NCBI GenBank assembly: GCA_021772565.1
Contig: JAJFLR010000110.1
Span: forward strand, 1 to 64,000
Reading direction: 5' to 3'
Source: Opitutales bacterium
Lineage (GTDB): Bacteria > Verrucomicrobiota > Verrucomicrobiia > Opitutales > JAJFLR01
DNA: 64,000 nucleotides
Positions 55,167 through 63,418 of this stretch are shown here, piece after piece (the first letter of the stretch is position 1; each line of letters starts with the position of its first letter). The notes beneath the pieces were generated by a model. It was not told where the DNA came from, searched no databases, and worked only from the letters and a program-made list of their open reading frames with translations. The translations under genes were made by a program, and so were the position numbers.

Positions 55167-56915
55167 ATGAAAGACAGGCGAACTGATATTTTGATCGTAT
55201 CTTCATTATTCATAATCTTTGGGTTACTCTACTTTAAAATCGCCAATGATTTCCGCTCATTACCGGGATATTCGATTTATAATAATCTATTGTTCGGTGC
55301 AGATCATGTCGAAGCCCTAAATGGTTGGGTGGCTAAGCATAAAGGAATTCATCCTTTAATATTATTATTTGTAGTTCCTGCCAGTTGGATTCTGAGTAAT
55401 ATTTGTGCGACCTATGAACTCGCAGTAGTAGTCTTAAGTGCTCTAGTTGGCGGCTTTACAGTTAGCGCTTTTTATTTATTGTGTCGAATGATTATTAGTC
55501 GCTGGCAGGCATTACCGATTACAATTTTTTGGGCACTTTCAATGAACCAAATATTTCTTGCGACGATTCCTGATTCTTACGAACTAGTAGCACTGAGTAT
55601 ATTTCCAACCATTGCGCTGACAATATTTTGCTTAAAAAATAAACAACTCTATCTTTTCGCATGGATTTTCGTCGGGCTATTATCATTTAGTATTACGATA
55701 ACAAGTGTTGTCCAAACTGTTATTTGCTTATGTGTAGTTCTTTACTCTTTGAAGCCGATTAAGGAATGGACGAAACCAATATTGGGATTTTCACTCGGCC
55801 TGATCTCTATAGCCGCTATCTTGAACTTGATTCAATATAAATTATTTCCCGGATCACAACTATTTTGGTCAACGTCAGTTTATCAACATGAAATGGATTA
55901 TGTTTACCCATTAATTTTGAGTAATCCTTGGCAGGTCATCAAAGAACTGGTGAAAAGTTTTATCCTGTTTAATTTTATTGGTGTCGAGCCGGTAATTTTA
56001 AGATTCAAATCTGAATTTCAACTAAAGTTAATTTATTTCCAGGGCCCGGTCAAATATAGTATCTTGGGAATCGGCGCACTGTTGTTCTGGTTAGGCCTTT
56101 ATTTCCGGGGAATATTTTTCACCCTGCTTGATCATAAAAGTCGATTGTTAGTAATCTCTCTATGGTTAGGTATATTATTTAATCTAATCATGCATAGCTT
56201 TTATAGCACAGATGAACTATATCTCTACACGCCGCACTTCACATTTATTGTATTACTAACATGTATAAGTGCTGCCAGTTTTCAGGCAAAATGGACAGTT
56301 TTTGCATGGTGGATTGCCGCTCTGCTAACCGGCTGTAATAATTTAATTATCCAACAAGATTTAATCAAAAAATATGGTAGTGCCCGACCGGTAAATATTA
56401 TTTCCGAAAATAGTGAATGGAAATATTGGAAAGGCAAAGAACGTCCTGGGAAAAATTGGAAAAAAGTTAATTTTGATGATAAAAAATGGGAAATTGGTAA
56501 AAATGGGTTTGGCTATGGAGATGACGATGATTCAACAATCTTAAAGGATATGAAGGGGAATTATTCGACGCTTTATATTCGCAAAGAATTTAATGTGACC
56601 AGTGAAAGTTTATACAATAATCTTTTAGTAGATGTAGATTATGACGATGGTATTGTAATTTATTTAAATGGGAAAAGTGTCTTCCGTCGGAATGCTGGTA
56701 AAAAAATTAAAAATTTCAGTAGAGCTATAAAGTCTCATGAAGCCGGCCGGCCGCGCCGCTACCGTTTGTCAAATGATTCACTGGTTGTCGGTAAAAATAT
56801 TTTGGCCGTTGTCGGTCTTAATAATAGTATTAAAAGTTCTGACTTCACATTAAAAGTAAAGCTTTGGAAAGTTGAATCCGGAGAGGAAGCTACAGCACTT
56901 TCAGAGTCTAAATGA
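55167..56915 (+). CDS. GT-C-like membrane protein with C-terminal beta-sandwich domain
   Basis: 582 residues. About ten membrane helices (10-400) have the GT39/PMT-like layout; an early loop carries 'G-A-D-H-V-E-A-L-N-G-W'. Residues of about 405-575 form a soluble domain ('W-K-Y-W-K-G', 'F-D-D-K-K-W', 'G-F-G-Y-G-D-D-D-D', 'Y-I-R-K-E-F', 'D-D-G-I-V-I-Y-L-N-G') of the galactose-binding-like type common in secreted planctomycete/verrucomicrobial proteins. Such a domain at the end of a membrane transferase is unusual. It would sit in the periplasm. The following small gene starts inside its stop codon region (4-base overlap). Confidence 0.7.
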   Translation: MKDRRTDILIVSSLFIIFGLLYFKIANDFRSLPGYSIYNNLLFGADHVEALNGWVAKHKGIHPLILLFVVPASWILSNICATYELAVVVLSALVGGFTVSAFYLLCRMIISRWQALPITIFWALSMNQIFLATIPDSYELVALSIFPTIALTIFCLKNKQLYLFAWIFVGLLSFSITITSVVQTVICLCVVLYSLKPIKEWTKPILGFSLGLISIAAILNLIQYKLFPGSQLFWSTSVYQHEMDYVYPLILSNPWQVIKELVKSFILFNFIGVEPVILRFKSEFQLKLIYFQGPVKYSILGIGALLFWLGLYFRGIFFTLLDHKSRLLVISLWLGILFNLIMHSFYSTDELYLYTPHFTFIVLLTCISAASFQAKWTVFAWWIAALLTGCNNLIIQQDLIKKYGSARPVNIISENSEWKYWKGKERPGKNWKKVNFDDKKWEIGKNGFGYGDDDDSTILKDMKGNYSTLYIRKEFNVTSESLYNNLLVDVDYDDGIVIYLNGKSVFRRNAGKKIKNFSRAIKSHEAGRPRRYRLSNDSLVVGKNILAVVGLNNSIKSSDFTLKVKLWKVESGEEATALSESK

Positions 56916-57277
56916 GTAGAGAGAACACGACTCTAATTGAAAAAATAGTCTTTGCTCTCGTTGAAGCAAATTTATTCCCAATATGTTCGAGCCAGAAAAA
57001 CATAGCTAAGAATGAAACTATTTTCGTGCTCAAACAATTTCGTTCGCTCCCTCTATTTTATTTTTATCCCTTATTCATTTTCTTATTAGGATTTAACTTT
57101 ATACTCTCATTAAGCTTTAAGCCTTTTCATAAACAAACGGTTCTGCAAAGAGAAAATTTATTGAAAAAGTATCGTCGATATTCACTGCCTTTTCTTAAGG
57201 ACTTTTTGAAATTTTTTGATACCTTAAGTATATTTGCCTACTATTTTTATTTGGACCAATCCAATTTGACAAAGTAA
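56912..57277 (+). CDS. small protein resembling the N-terminal helical region of GMC-type dehydrogenases
   Basis: 121 residues. The pattern 'F-R-S-L-P-L...R-E-N-L-L-K-K-Y-R-R-Y-S-L-P-F-L-K-D-F-L-K...Y-Y-F-Y' resembles the helical N-terminal segment that precedes the GMC oxidoreductase domain in fused proteins of other bacteria. Here it is a separate gene ending 3 bases before the GMC gene start and overlapping the GT-C gene by 4 bases. It is probably the small partner subunit. The assignment is by recollected family pattern. Confidence 0.55.
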   Translation: MSRENTTLIEKIVFALVEANLFPICSSQKNIAKNETIFVLKQFRSLPLFYFYPLFIFLLGFNFILSLSFKPFHKQTVLQRENLLKKYRRYSLPFLKDFLKFFDTLSIFAYYFYLDQSNLTK

Positions 57278-57280
57278 ATT

Positions 57281-58726
57281 ATGGATGATCACTTCCAGGT
57301 GATTTCTGGTGGAATTCAGGAATCCTCCGAATTTTTGAAGACTGAAATATTAGTTATCGGTTCCGGTCCTGGGGGTGCTATGACAGCATATACGCTAGCG
57401 GGTGCAGGCAAACAGATTCTCATGCTTGATGCGGGTGAGTTGTATAAACCGATAAAGAAACCTTCTTTTTCGCTGGATGAGTTACAGCAAAAATATTGGG
57501 GTCGTGGACTGACTTTTACCAATGGAAATCCCAAGGTGATGTACGCTATGGGGAGATGTGTCGGTGGAGGGAGTGAAGTCAACAACGGTGAATTTCCTTT
57601 GGTTCCGGAAGAAGTTTTAGACAATTGGATTAAAAGATTTCAAGTAAAAGATATCAGTTATCAGGAACTCACAAAGCATCGGGAATTTTCCGGTAACAAA
57701 CTTTCATGCGACTACGAATCAGATGAAAAAACCTTTGCCAGGAAACTGCGTAACGGTGCAGAGCATTTTGGCTGGAAGACTGAAAATGTACCGCGTTGTT
57801 TTGACACAAAATTAGATGAAAGTATTACGATGACAAAATCATTTATTCCTGATGCCATCAATTCAGGTTGTAAGTTATTGCCTTCAACAAAAGTAGATCG
57901 ACTCACTTTTGCGAATAACAAATGGACTGCCTTCGCCAACAATAAAAATAAAAAAATTCGAATTGAATGTGAAACCGTTTTCCTTTGCGCCGGTGCTGTT
58001 CAATCAGCCTTAATTTTAAAACGCAGTGGCATTGCAAAAAATTCAGGACGTTTGTTTCAGAGTCAACCAATGGTAAAAGTAACTGCTCGTTTTCCCGATC
58101 CGGTCAATGAAGTGGATGTTGGAATTCCTTCTTTACAAGTAAAAGAATTTGCGCCCAAATTCACACTCGGTTGCTCTGTTTGCACGTTGCCCTATATTGC
58201 AGTAAATTTACTCCCTCATCTTAAGAGTCATCAAAAGTTTCAAAAAGAATGGCAACATTATGTAAATTATTATGCGATGATTACTCCCGAGTCAGTTGGG
58301 AGAATTAATCGCCTGCCCGGATTTTCTGAACCGATGATAAACTACCCTTTGAATAATAATGATATCAACTCACTCGGCGAGGCCATGAGCAAGCTATGCC
58401 AGCTGCTCTGGGCTTCTGGTGCTGAAGCCTTATACCCAAGTATTGCTTCAAATTCTTATGCTATCGAAAATGAAAATTCGCTTAATAATATCCAAAAAGA
58501 AATTCCACGGCATCTCACTCAACTGACTGCGGTGCATTTAAGTTCAGCATGCCCTATGGGTGAAAATCGAAAGTTGGCAGTTGTCGATTCATTCGGAAAA
58601 GTATTTGATACTAACAACCTTTTTGTTTCAGATGTAAGCACTTTGTGTACTGCTCCATCAGTTAATCCTCAAGCAACTATTATGGCACTTGCCAGAAGAA
58701 ATGCCTTACGATTTTTAAATTTATGA
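57281..58726 (+). CDS. GMC-family FAD oxidoreductase
   Basis: 481 residues. The N-terminal dinucleotide fold G-S-G-P-G-G-A and 'L-M-L-D-A-G' bind FAD; the 'G-R-C-V-G-G-G-S-E-V-N-N' region and the C-terminal 'H-L-S-S-A-C-P-M-G' and 'N-P-Q-A-T-I-M-A-L-A' are typical of GMC oxidases/dehydrogenases (cholesterol-oxidase-like branch). It oxidises an alcohol group of an unknown substrate. Its stop overlaps the start of the DprE1-like gene by 4 bases, so the two act in the same unit. Confidence 0.88.
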   Translation: MDDHFQVISGGIQESSEFLKTEILVIGSGPGGAMTAYTLAGAGKQILMLDAGELYKPIKKPSFSLDELQQKYWGRGLTFTNGNPKVMYAMGRCVGGGSEVNNGEFPLVPEEVLDNWIKRFQVKDISYQELTKHREFSGNKLSCDYESDEKTFARKLRNGAEHFGWKTENVPRCFDTKLDESITMTKSFIPDAINSGCKLLPSTKVDRLTFANNKWTAFANNKNKKIRIECETVFLCAGAVQSALILKRSGIAKNSGRLFQSQPMVKVTARFPDPVNEVDVGIPSLQVKEFAPKFTLGCSVCTLPYIAVNLLPHLKSHQKFQKEWQHYVNYYAMITPESVGRINRLPGFSEPMINYPLNNNDINSLGEAMSKLCQLLWASGAEALYPSIASNSYAIENENSLNNIQKEIPRHLTQLTAVHLSSACPMGENRKLAVVDSFGKVFDTNNLFVSDVSTLCTAPSVNPQATIMALARRNALRFLNL

Positions 58727-60048
58727 ATACTGACTCTGATAACGATCAAATATCCGGCTGGGGCAGACAATTTGTTCCCGGCATAGAAATTTTGTCTGAT
58801 AATTTGGAATCATTAGATAAACAAATAATCTGTCGAGGCTTGGGTCGTTCCTATGGTGATGCTTCGTTACCTGCTCCAGGAAATCTTGAGGTCGTTGGTT
58901 CAAAATTATACAATAAAATTTTATCTTTTGATGAAAAAACAGGTTTGATAAAAGCGCAATGTGGGCTGTCTCAATTTGACTTAAATAAACATACGTTACC
59001 CAAAGGCTGGTTCATATCAACCAGTCCGGGCACGCAGTACGTAACGGTAGGCGGCATGGTTGCTTCAGATGTGCACGGAAAAAATCATCACGTTTCAGGA
59101 AGCTTTGGAAATCATATTAAAAACCTGACAATCAAAGTTGCTGATGGAAGTATTATCAATTGTTCACGTGAAAATGAAAAAGAATTATTTTTGGCAACTA
59201 TCGGAGGTATGGGACTAACGGGGATCATTCTCGATGTGGAATTTAAACTCGGTAAAGTATCCAGTCCATGGATCTATTGTAATACTAAAGTAGTTTCAAC
59301 TGTTCAATCATTAATAAGCGAATTGACTGCTACTGCTGAAAAATGGCCGTTTGCTGTGGGATGGATAGACAGCTTAACAACGAGTCAGGGCTTTGGTCGA
59401 GGCATTCTGAGCTACGGTCGTTGGGCTGAATCAGATGAAGCACCAGAAAATTTTCCGGAACTAAAGACTGCTCCATCACTATCGTTTGTGCCCCCTGATT
59501 GGCTGTTAAATAAATATTCTGTGGAGCTGTTTAATTTACTCTATTACTGGATGAACTCACGAAATAACAACCCAAAAATTGCTAATCCACAATCATTCTT
59601 TTATAATCTCGATGCACTCCAGAACTGGAACCGATTGTATGGGCCAAACGGGTTTGTTCAATATCAATGCGTATTACCCGACATGAGTCCAAACGGATCT
59701 GTACGCCAGTTTTTTAAACTTTTGCAGAAATATAATATCCCATCTTACCTTGGAGTTATTAAAATCTGTGGTGATGAAAGCGATGGAATTTTATCATTTC
59801 CAAAAAAAGGATTTTCTATCGCAATTGATATTCCAATGGTTTCAAATGTACAAGATATTGTCGATAAACTTAATGAATTCGTTATTGAAAATCAGGGAAG
59901 AGTATATTTGACAAAAGACGCATTAAGCAAAGCAGAACACTTTAAACGCATGGAACCTAGACTGGAAAAATGGTTGGCAGTACGAAAAAAATGGGATCCG
60001 GAATTAAAATTTAAAAGTGCTCAATCGGTTCGATTATTTGGGAAATGA
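58723..60048 (+). CDS. DprE1-like FAD-linked oxidase
   Basis: 441 residues. The VAO-type FAD domain shows C-R-G-L-G-R-S-Y-G-D-A, 'S-P-G-T-Q-Y-V-T-V-G-G-M' and V-A-S-D-V-H-G-K-N-H-H, followed by G-S-F-G-N-H. These are the hallmark segments of decaprenylphosphoryl-beta-D-ribose 2'-oxidase (DprE1) and its relatives. In mycobacteria DprE1 with reductase DprE2 makes the arabinose donor. No DprE2-like SDR is here, so the substrate could be another polyprenyl-phosphate sugar. Co-transcribed with the GMC and GT-C genes. Confidence 0.82.
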   Translation: MNTDSDNDQISGWGRQFVPGIEILSDNLESLDKQIICRGLGRSYGDASLPAPGNLEVVGSKLYNKILSFDEKTGLIKAQCGLSQFDLNKHTLPKGWFISTSPGTQYVTVGGMVASDVHGKNHHVSGSFGNHIKNLTIKVADGSIINCSRENEKELFLATIGGMGLTGIILDVEFKLGKVSSPWIYCNTKVVSTVQSLISELTATAEKWPFAVGWIDSLTTSQGFGRGILSYGRWAESDEAPENFPELKTAPSLSFVPPDWLLNKYSVELFNLLYYWMNSRNNNPKIANPQSFFYNLDALQNWNRLYGPNGFVQYQCVLPDMSPNGSVRQFFKLLQKYNIPSYLGVIKICGDESDGILSFPKKGFSIAIDIPMVSNVQDIVDKLNEFVIENQGRVYLTKDALSKAEHFKRMEPRLEKWLAVRKKWDPELKFKSAQSVRLFGK

Positions 60049-60139
60049 GGAGAAATTTGCGTTTGACATTGAGTAAACTCAAGCCCTACATACCAACCCC
60101 TACGATTGATACAATTTTGTAGTCGGATAGCCTCAGGCG

Positions 60140-60185
60140 GAATGATTTTTTTATCCTGTTAATCCTGTCCAAAAAATTTCTCCCC
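60140..60185. repeat. small tandem-like repeat 'atcctgtta/atcctgtcc'
   Basis: The sequence between two convergent genes reads 'ttatcctgttaatcctgtcc' flanked by a T-run and an A-run, so it could form a weak T-tract terminator for either side. The ATCCTGT word is repeated nine bases apart. Similar sequences are, from memory, scattered in many bacterial genomes. Confidence 0.4.
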
Positions 60186-60186
60186 C

Positions 60187-61596
60187 CTAACCTTTTATTC
60201 TGTCCTTTAAATTTCCAGTTACAAATTTTTCTACAATCCTGATAAACCCTCGATCTAATATGTCATCCAAGGCTGCAACAAACTGATCGAGCTGTTCTTT
60301 TTCAACAATCAGTGGTGGCATTATATGCAATAGATCCGGACAGGATGGATGAAAGTGTGTGAGAATATTATATTTGCTGTATAGCTCTCGAACAATGCTG
60401 ACAAGAACAACGTTATCGATGGTATTGAATACATCAATTTTTGACAGATCAATTTTGTCTTCAAAACGGCTTCTGATAAAATTAAACCGCACTCCCTGAA
60501 ATAATCCCATTCCTCTAACTTCAGTAATTTTGCTCGGATATTTTTCCTGTAAAGCCAAAAGCGCTTTATTTAAATACTCACCTTTCTCTTTTGCCTGTTC
60601 GGCTAAATTTTCGTCATGGTAAACTTTTAAAGTTTCAATACCGACGGCACACGATTCACCGAGGCCACTAAATGTTGATGTGTGCAACGTACAGTCTTTT
60701 CTCTGTCCATATGCTTTCTCAAAAACTTCCCGTGAGGAAATCATCGCACCAATAGCTCGTTTACCACCACCCAAAGCTTTCGACAATGTTGTCACGTCCG
60801 GAACTACATCTTCGCGCTGAAAGGAACAAAAGGTTCCGGTCCTTCCCATGCCAACTTTTACTTCGTCAAAAATTGTCAGGATATTATTTTTTTTGCAAAT
60901 TGCATACACTTCTTTGAGATAACCCACAGGCGGAACACGTACGCCTTCACCTTGAATCGGTTCAACAATCATTGCGATAATATCATTCGGGTTTTTTGAA
61001 ATCGCTTCTTCGACAGCTTTTGCATTACCGTACTCAACAGTGATCACATTTTCTTGAGGAATTCCGAAAAGAAAACCTCGCTGAAATCCGCCACTAGTTG
61101 TCAATGAAAGTGCACCATGTGTTTTCCCATGATAACCGCCCTCCATGCAGATAAATTTTTTCCGTTCCGGTCCCTGTGCTTTTTCACAAAGTTTCAATGC
61201 CGCTTCAACAGCTTCTGCACCTGACACCGCAAAAAATGAAATCTCCAAAGGATCGGGTAACATCTGTGCAAGATTATAAGCAAAAGCCCCGAGCAATTTG
61301 TGTGGCCCCATTTTAATACCATCAATAATTTTATTTTTATGACAAAATTGTTCGGCAGCGATAATTTTCGGATGGTTGTGCCCCAGCCCTAAAATACCAA
61401 TCGAACTGGAAAAATCGAGAACCTTTCTACCATCACTCATAGTAATTTCGACACCCTCGGCACTCTTAATATCCATCTCCAGCATTCCCATTATTTGATA
61501 AATTTTAATCAAACCGGGATTGAAATGATTTTTATAAATTTCGTTAGCCTCATTAATTCCTAACGCATTACTTTCTTCAAGTGACAATAGTTTCAT
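60187..61596 (-). CDS. class III PLP-dependent aminotransferase
   Basis: 469 residues. The PLP-binding features are the D-E-V-K-V-G-M-G-R-T-G segment, the lysine in L-S-K-A-L-G-G-G-K and the 'V-S-G-A-E-A-V-E-A-A-L-K' N-terminal helix. Ornithine/acetylornithine, GABA and putrescine aminotransferases share these, and the exact one cannot be chosen. It is convergent with the DprE1-like gene and transcribed after the RRM gene's terminator. Confidence 0.87.
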   Translation of the reverse strand: MKLLSLEESNALGINEANEIYKNHFNPGLIKIYQIMGMLEMDIKSAEGVEITMSDGRKVLDFSSSIGILGLGHNHPKIIAAEQFCHKNKIIDGIKMGPHKLLGAFAYNLAQMLPDPLEISFFAVSGAEAVEAALKLCEKAQGPERKKFICMEGGYHGKTHGALSLTTSGGFQRGFLFGIPQENVITVEYGNAKAVEEAISKNPNDIIAMIVEPIQGEGVRVPPVGYLKEVYAICKKNNILTIFDEVKVGMGRTGTFCSFQREDVVPDVTTLSKALGGGKRAIGAMISSREVFEKAYGQRKDCTLHTSTFSGLGESCAVGIETLKVYHDENLAEQAKEKGEYLNKALLALQEKYPSKITEVRGMGLFQGVRFNFIRSRFEDKIDLSKIDVFNTIDNVVLVSIVRELYSKYNILTHFHPSCPDLLHIMPPLIVEKEQLDQFVAALDDILDRGFIRIVEKFVTGNLKDRIKG

Positions 61597-61617
61597 ATTT
61601 ATAGTTTTGAGATTATC

Positions 61618-61650
61618 AAAAAAAACGGCGGCATTTATTAAATGCCGCCG
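61618..61650 (-). terminator. strong intrinsic terminator of the RRM gene
   Basis: On the minus strand the perfect 11-bp hairpin (plus-strand arms CGGCGGCATTT 61626-61636 and AAATGCCGCCG 61640-61650, loop of three) is followed by eight T residues (A at 61618-61625 on the plus strand). It lies 68 bases after the RRM gene's stop and 22 before the aminotransferase start. Confidence 0.9.
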
Positions 61651-61717
61651 CGATAAGAAATATTATATGTTCAATGTATTAAAGTACATTTAAAGTAATA
61701 TATTCTTTTATGGTCGA

Positions 61718-62020
61718 TTATCTTCTATTATAACCGCCGCCGCCGCCGCCGCCGTGGTTCCGACGTGGTGGTCTATCTTCTCTTTGACGTGCTTGATTCA
61801 CTTTGATATTACGACCATCTATTTCTGCACCGTCCAATGCTTGAATAGCATCATTGCCTTCTCTTTGATCAGGCATAGTAACAAAAGCAAAACCTTTTGC
61901 TTTTCCGGTGTACTTATCTGTGATTATATTTACTTTTTCTACTGCACCATGTTCGCTGAAGGTTTGATTCAACGTCTGCTCATCTATTGAGTATGGTAGA
62001 TTTCCTACATATATATCCAT
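61718..62020 (-). CDS. RRM-type RNA-binding protein with glycine-rich tail
   Basis: 100 residues. RNP2 (I-Y-V-G-N-L-P-Y) and RNP1 (K-G-F-A-F-V-T-M) lie in one RRM; the C-terminal 20 residues are Arg/Gly-rich (R-R-N-H-G-G-G-G-G-G-G). This is the single-RRM class common in cyanobacteria and Verrucomicrobiota, often cold-regulated. It may bind mRNA, tuning translation or stability. It ends with its own strong terminator. A 333-base AT-rich region lies upstream. Confidence 0.93.
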   Translation of the reverse strand: MDIYVGNLPYSIDEQTLNQTFSEHGAVEKVNIITDKYTGKAKGFAFVTMPDQREGNDAIQALDGAEIDGRNIKVNQARQREDRPPRRNHGGGGGGGYNRR

Positions 62021-62353
62021 TTTATTTTATCATTTATATTTCGCCATTGTAATAAGGACAGTTCGGTGAATGGCTTAACAACCTTCATCTGTCTTTGAAC
62101 TTTCATTTTTTTATTCAAATATCTAAATTTCTACATCAGTATCTACTTATACCGTAATTGTCTTGGGAAAATTGGCTATAGATTTTATACGTGTCAATCC
62201 TGAATTTGCGGTTGTTTTATATAATATATTATTTTGGAATAGCGTTAAGAATAAGATTTTATATATTTGAATAAAATTCAAAGAAATAATGATTTCAATT
62301 TTCCATGAACTCAATGTTGTAAATAATGTCAAATCATTTTTCAGTAGATACTT
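62021..62353. other. 333-base intergenic region between divergent genes
   Basis: No gene is supported (a 61-codon minus-strand frame at 62147-62332 is AT-rich noise). It must hold promoters of the RRM and the first VWA gene. No clear -35/-10 pair was found, and a long leader for the RRM gene is possible. Confidence 0.4.
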
Positions 62354-63418
62354 ATGAGAAAAAAACGAACTACATTACAACCGTTTAGCTTATCCTTTCT
62401 CGACTGTATTTGCTGTGGATTTGGGTCTGTAATATTATTGTTTGTTTTAACCAGTGGCCGAAAAGCAGAATCCCGTCAAAGCGAACTCTCAGATGTTAAC
62501 ATTGATTTGGGTGCGCTTAAAAATGAGCTGGAGGAAGTAAAAGACGAACATTTAAAAATAAATAGTAAAAATGATTCGTTAAGTGAGCTGCTGGCAAAAA
62601 TTAAAGCTAAGAAGCAAACAATTGCTCTATCGTTAGAGGACAAAAATAAAGCCCTTCAGTTGGCTCTGAAGGATCAAGCTTCACTCGATGAATCTTTGAA
62701 GAAGCTTTTAGACAAATTAGAACATATGCCCAAAACTGAAGAACCTCCAGCAATTCCATTTCCCAATCCGGTTAAAAGACAATATATGACAGATTTTAAA
62801 CTCGATGGAAACCGTGTGCTCATTCTATTGGAAGCATCCGGTGGCATGCTGGATTTAGATGTTGATTCAGTAATTGATCGACTCTCTGACGATGATGTAA
62901 AAAAAAGAGAGGCACCCAAATGGAAACGTGCTGTAAAAGCTACTGAATGGTTAATATCATCTCTGCATTCAAGTTCGCGTTATCAGGTAATGGTATTTAA
63001 TAAAAATGCCAAAACTATTCTATCTGAAAGCAATCCCGAATGGCTTGATTTAAAAGATCGAAAAACTACAACAAACGTTATTGATGCACTCAATAACCTT
63101 GTCCCTCAAGGTGGGGCAAATCTTGAACGCGCATTCAATACAATTCACAGTATGTCCGAGCGACCGGATAATATTATTTTAATAACCGACGGACTGCCCA
63201 CATTGAGTGATTCAGTTGAAAGTGGATCGACCATTGACGAAGCACGACGGATTCGAATGTACAGTGTGGCAAAAAAACGAATCTTAAATCGGGTTCCAAT
63301 AAATATTATTTTATTTCCCATGAGTGGCGATCCATCAGCAGCCGCACTCTATTGGGTATTGGCAACTAAAACCAAAGGATCATTTATTTGTCCATCTAAA
63401 AATTGGCCGGAGACATGA
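62354..63418 (+). CDS. VWA-domain membrane protein with degenerate MIDAS
   Basis: 354 residues. The N-terminus 'F-L-D-C-I-C-C-G-F-G-S-V-I-L-L-F' is a membrane segment shared with the next gene. A coiled coil (about 45-125) follows and a von Willebrand A domain from about 150. The metal-binding D-x-S-x-S is E160-A-S162-G-G164, so two positions have changed; the later L-I-T-D-G-L-P (Asp279) is intact. The pairing resembles exported MotB/ExbD-like neighbours in verrucomicrobia and planctomycetes. Its stop overlaps the next gene by 4 bases. Confidence 0.78.
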   Translation: MRKKRTTLQPFSLSFLDCICCGFGSVILLFVLTSGRKAESRQSELSDVNIDLGALKNELEEVKDEHLKINSKNDSLSELLAKIKAKKQTIALSLEDKNKALQLALKDQASLDESLKKLLDKLEHMPKTEEPPAIPFPNPVKRQYMTDFKLDGNRVLILLEASGGMLDLDVDSVIDRLSDDDVKKREAPKWKRAVKATEWLISSLHSSSRYQVMVFNKNAKTILSESNPEWLDLKDRKTTTNVIDALNNLVPQGGANLERAFNTIHSMSERPDNIILITDGLPTLSDSVESGSTIDEARRIRMYSVAKKRILNRVPINIILFPMSGDPSAAALYWVLATKTKGSFICPSKNWPET

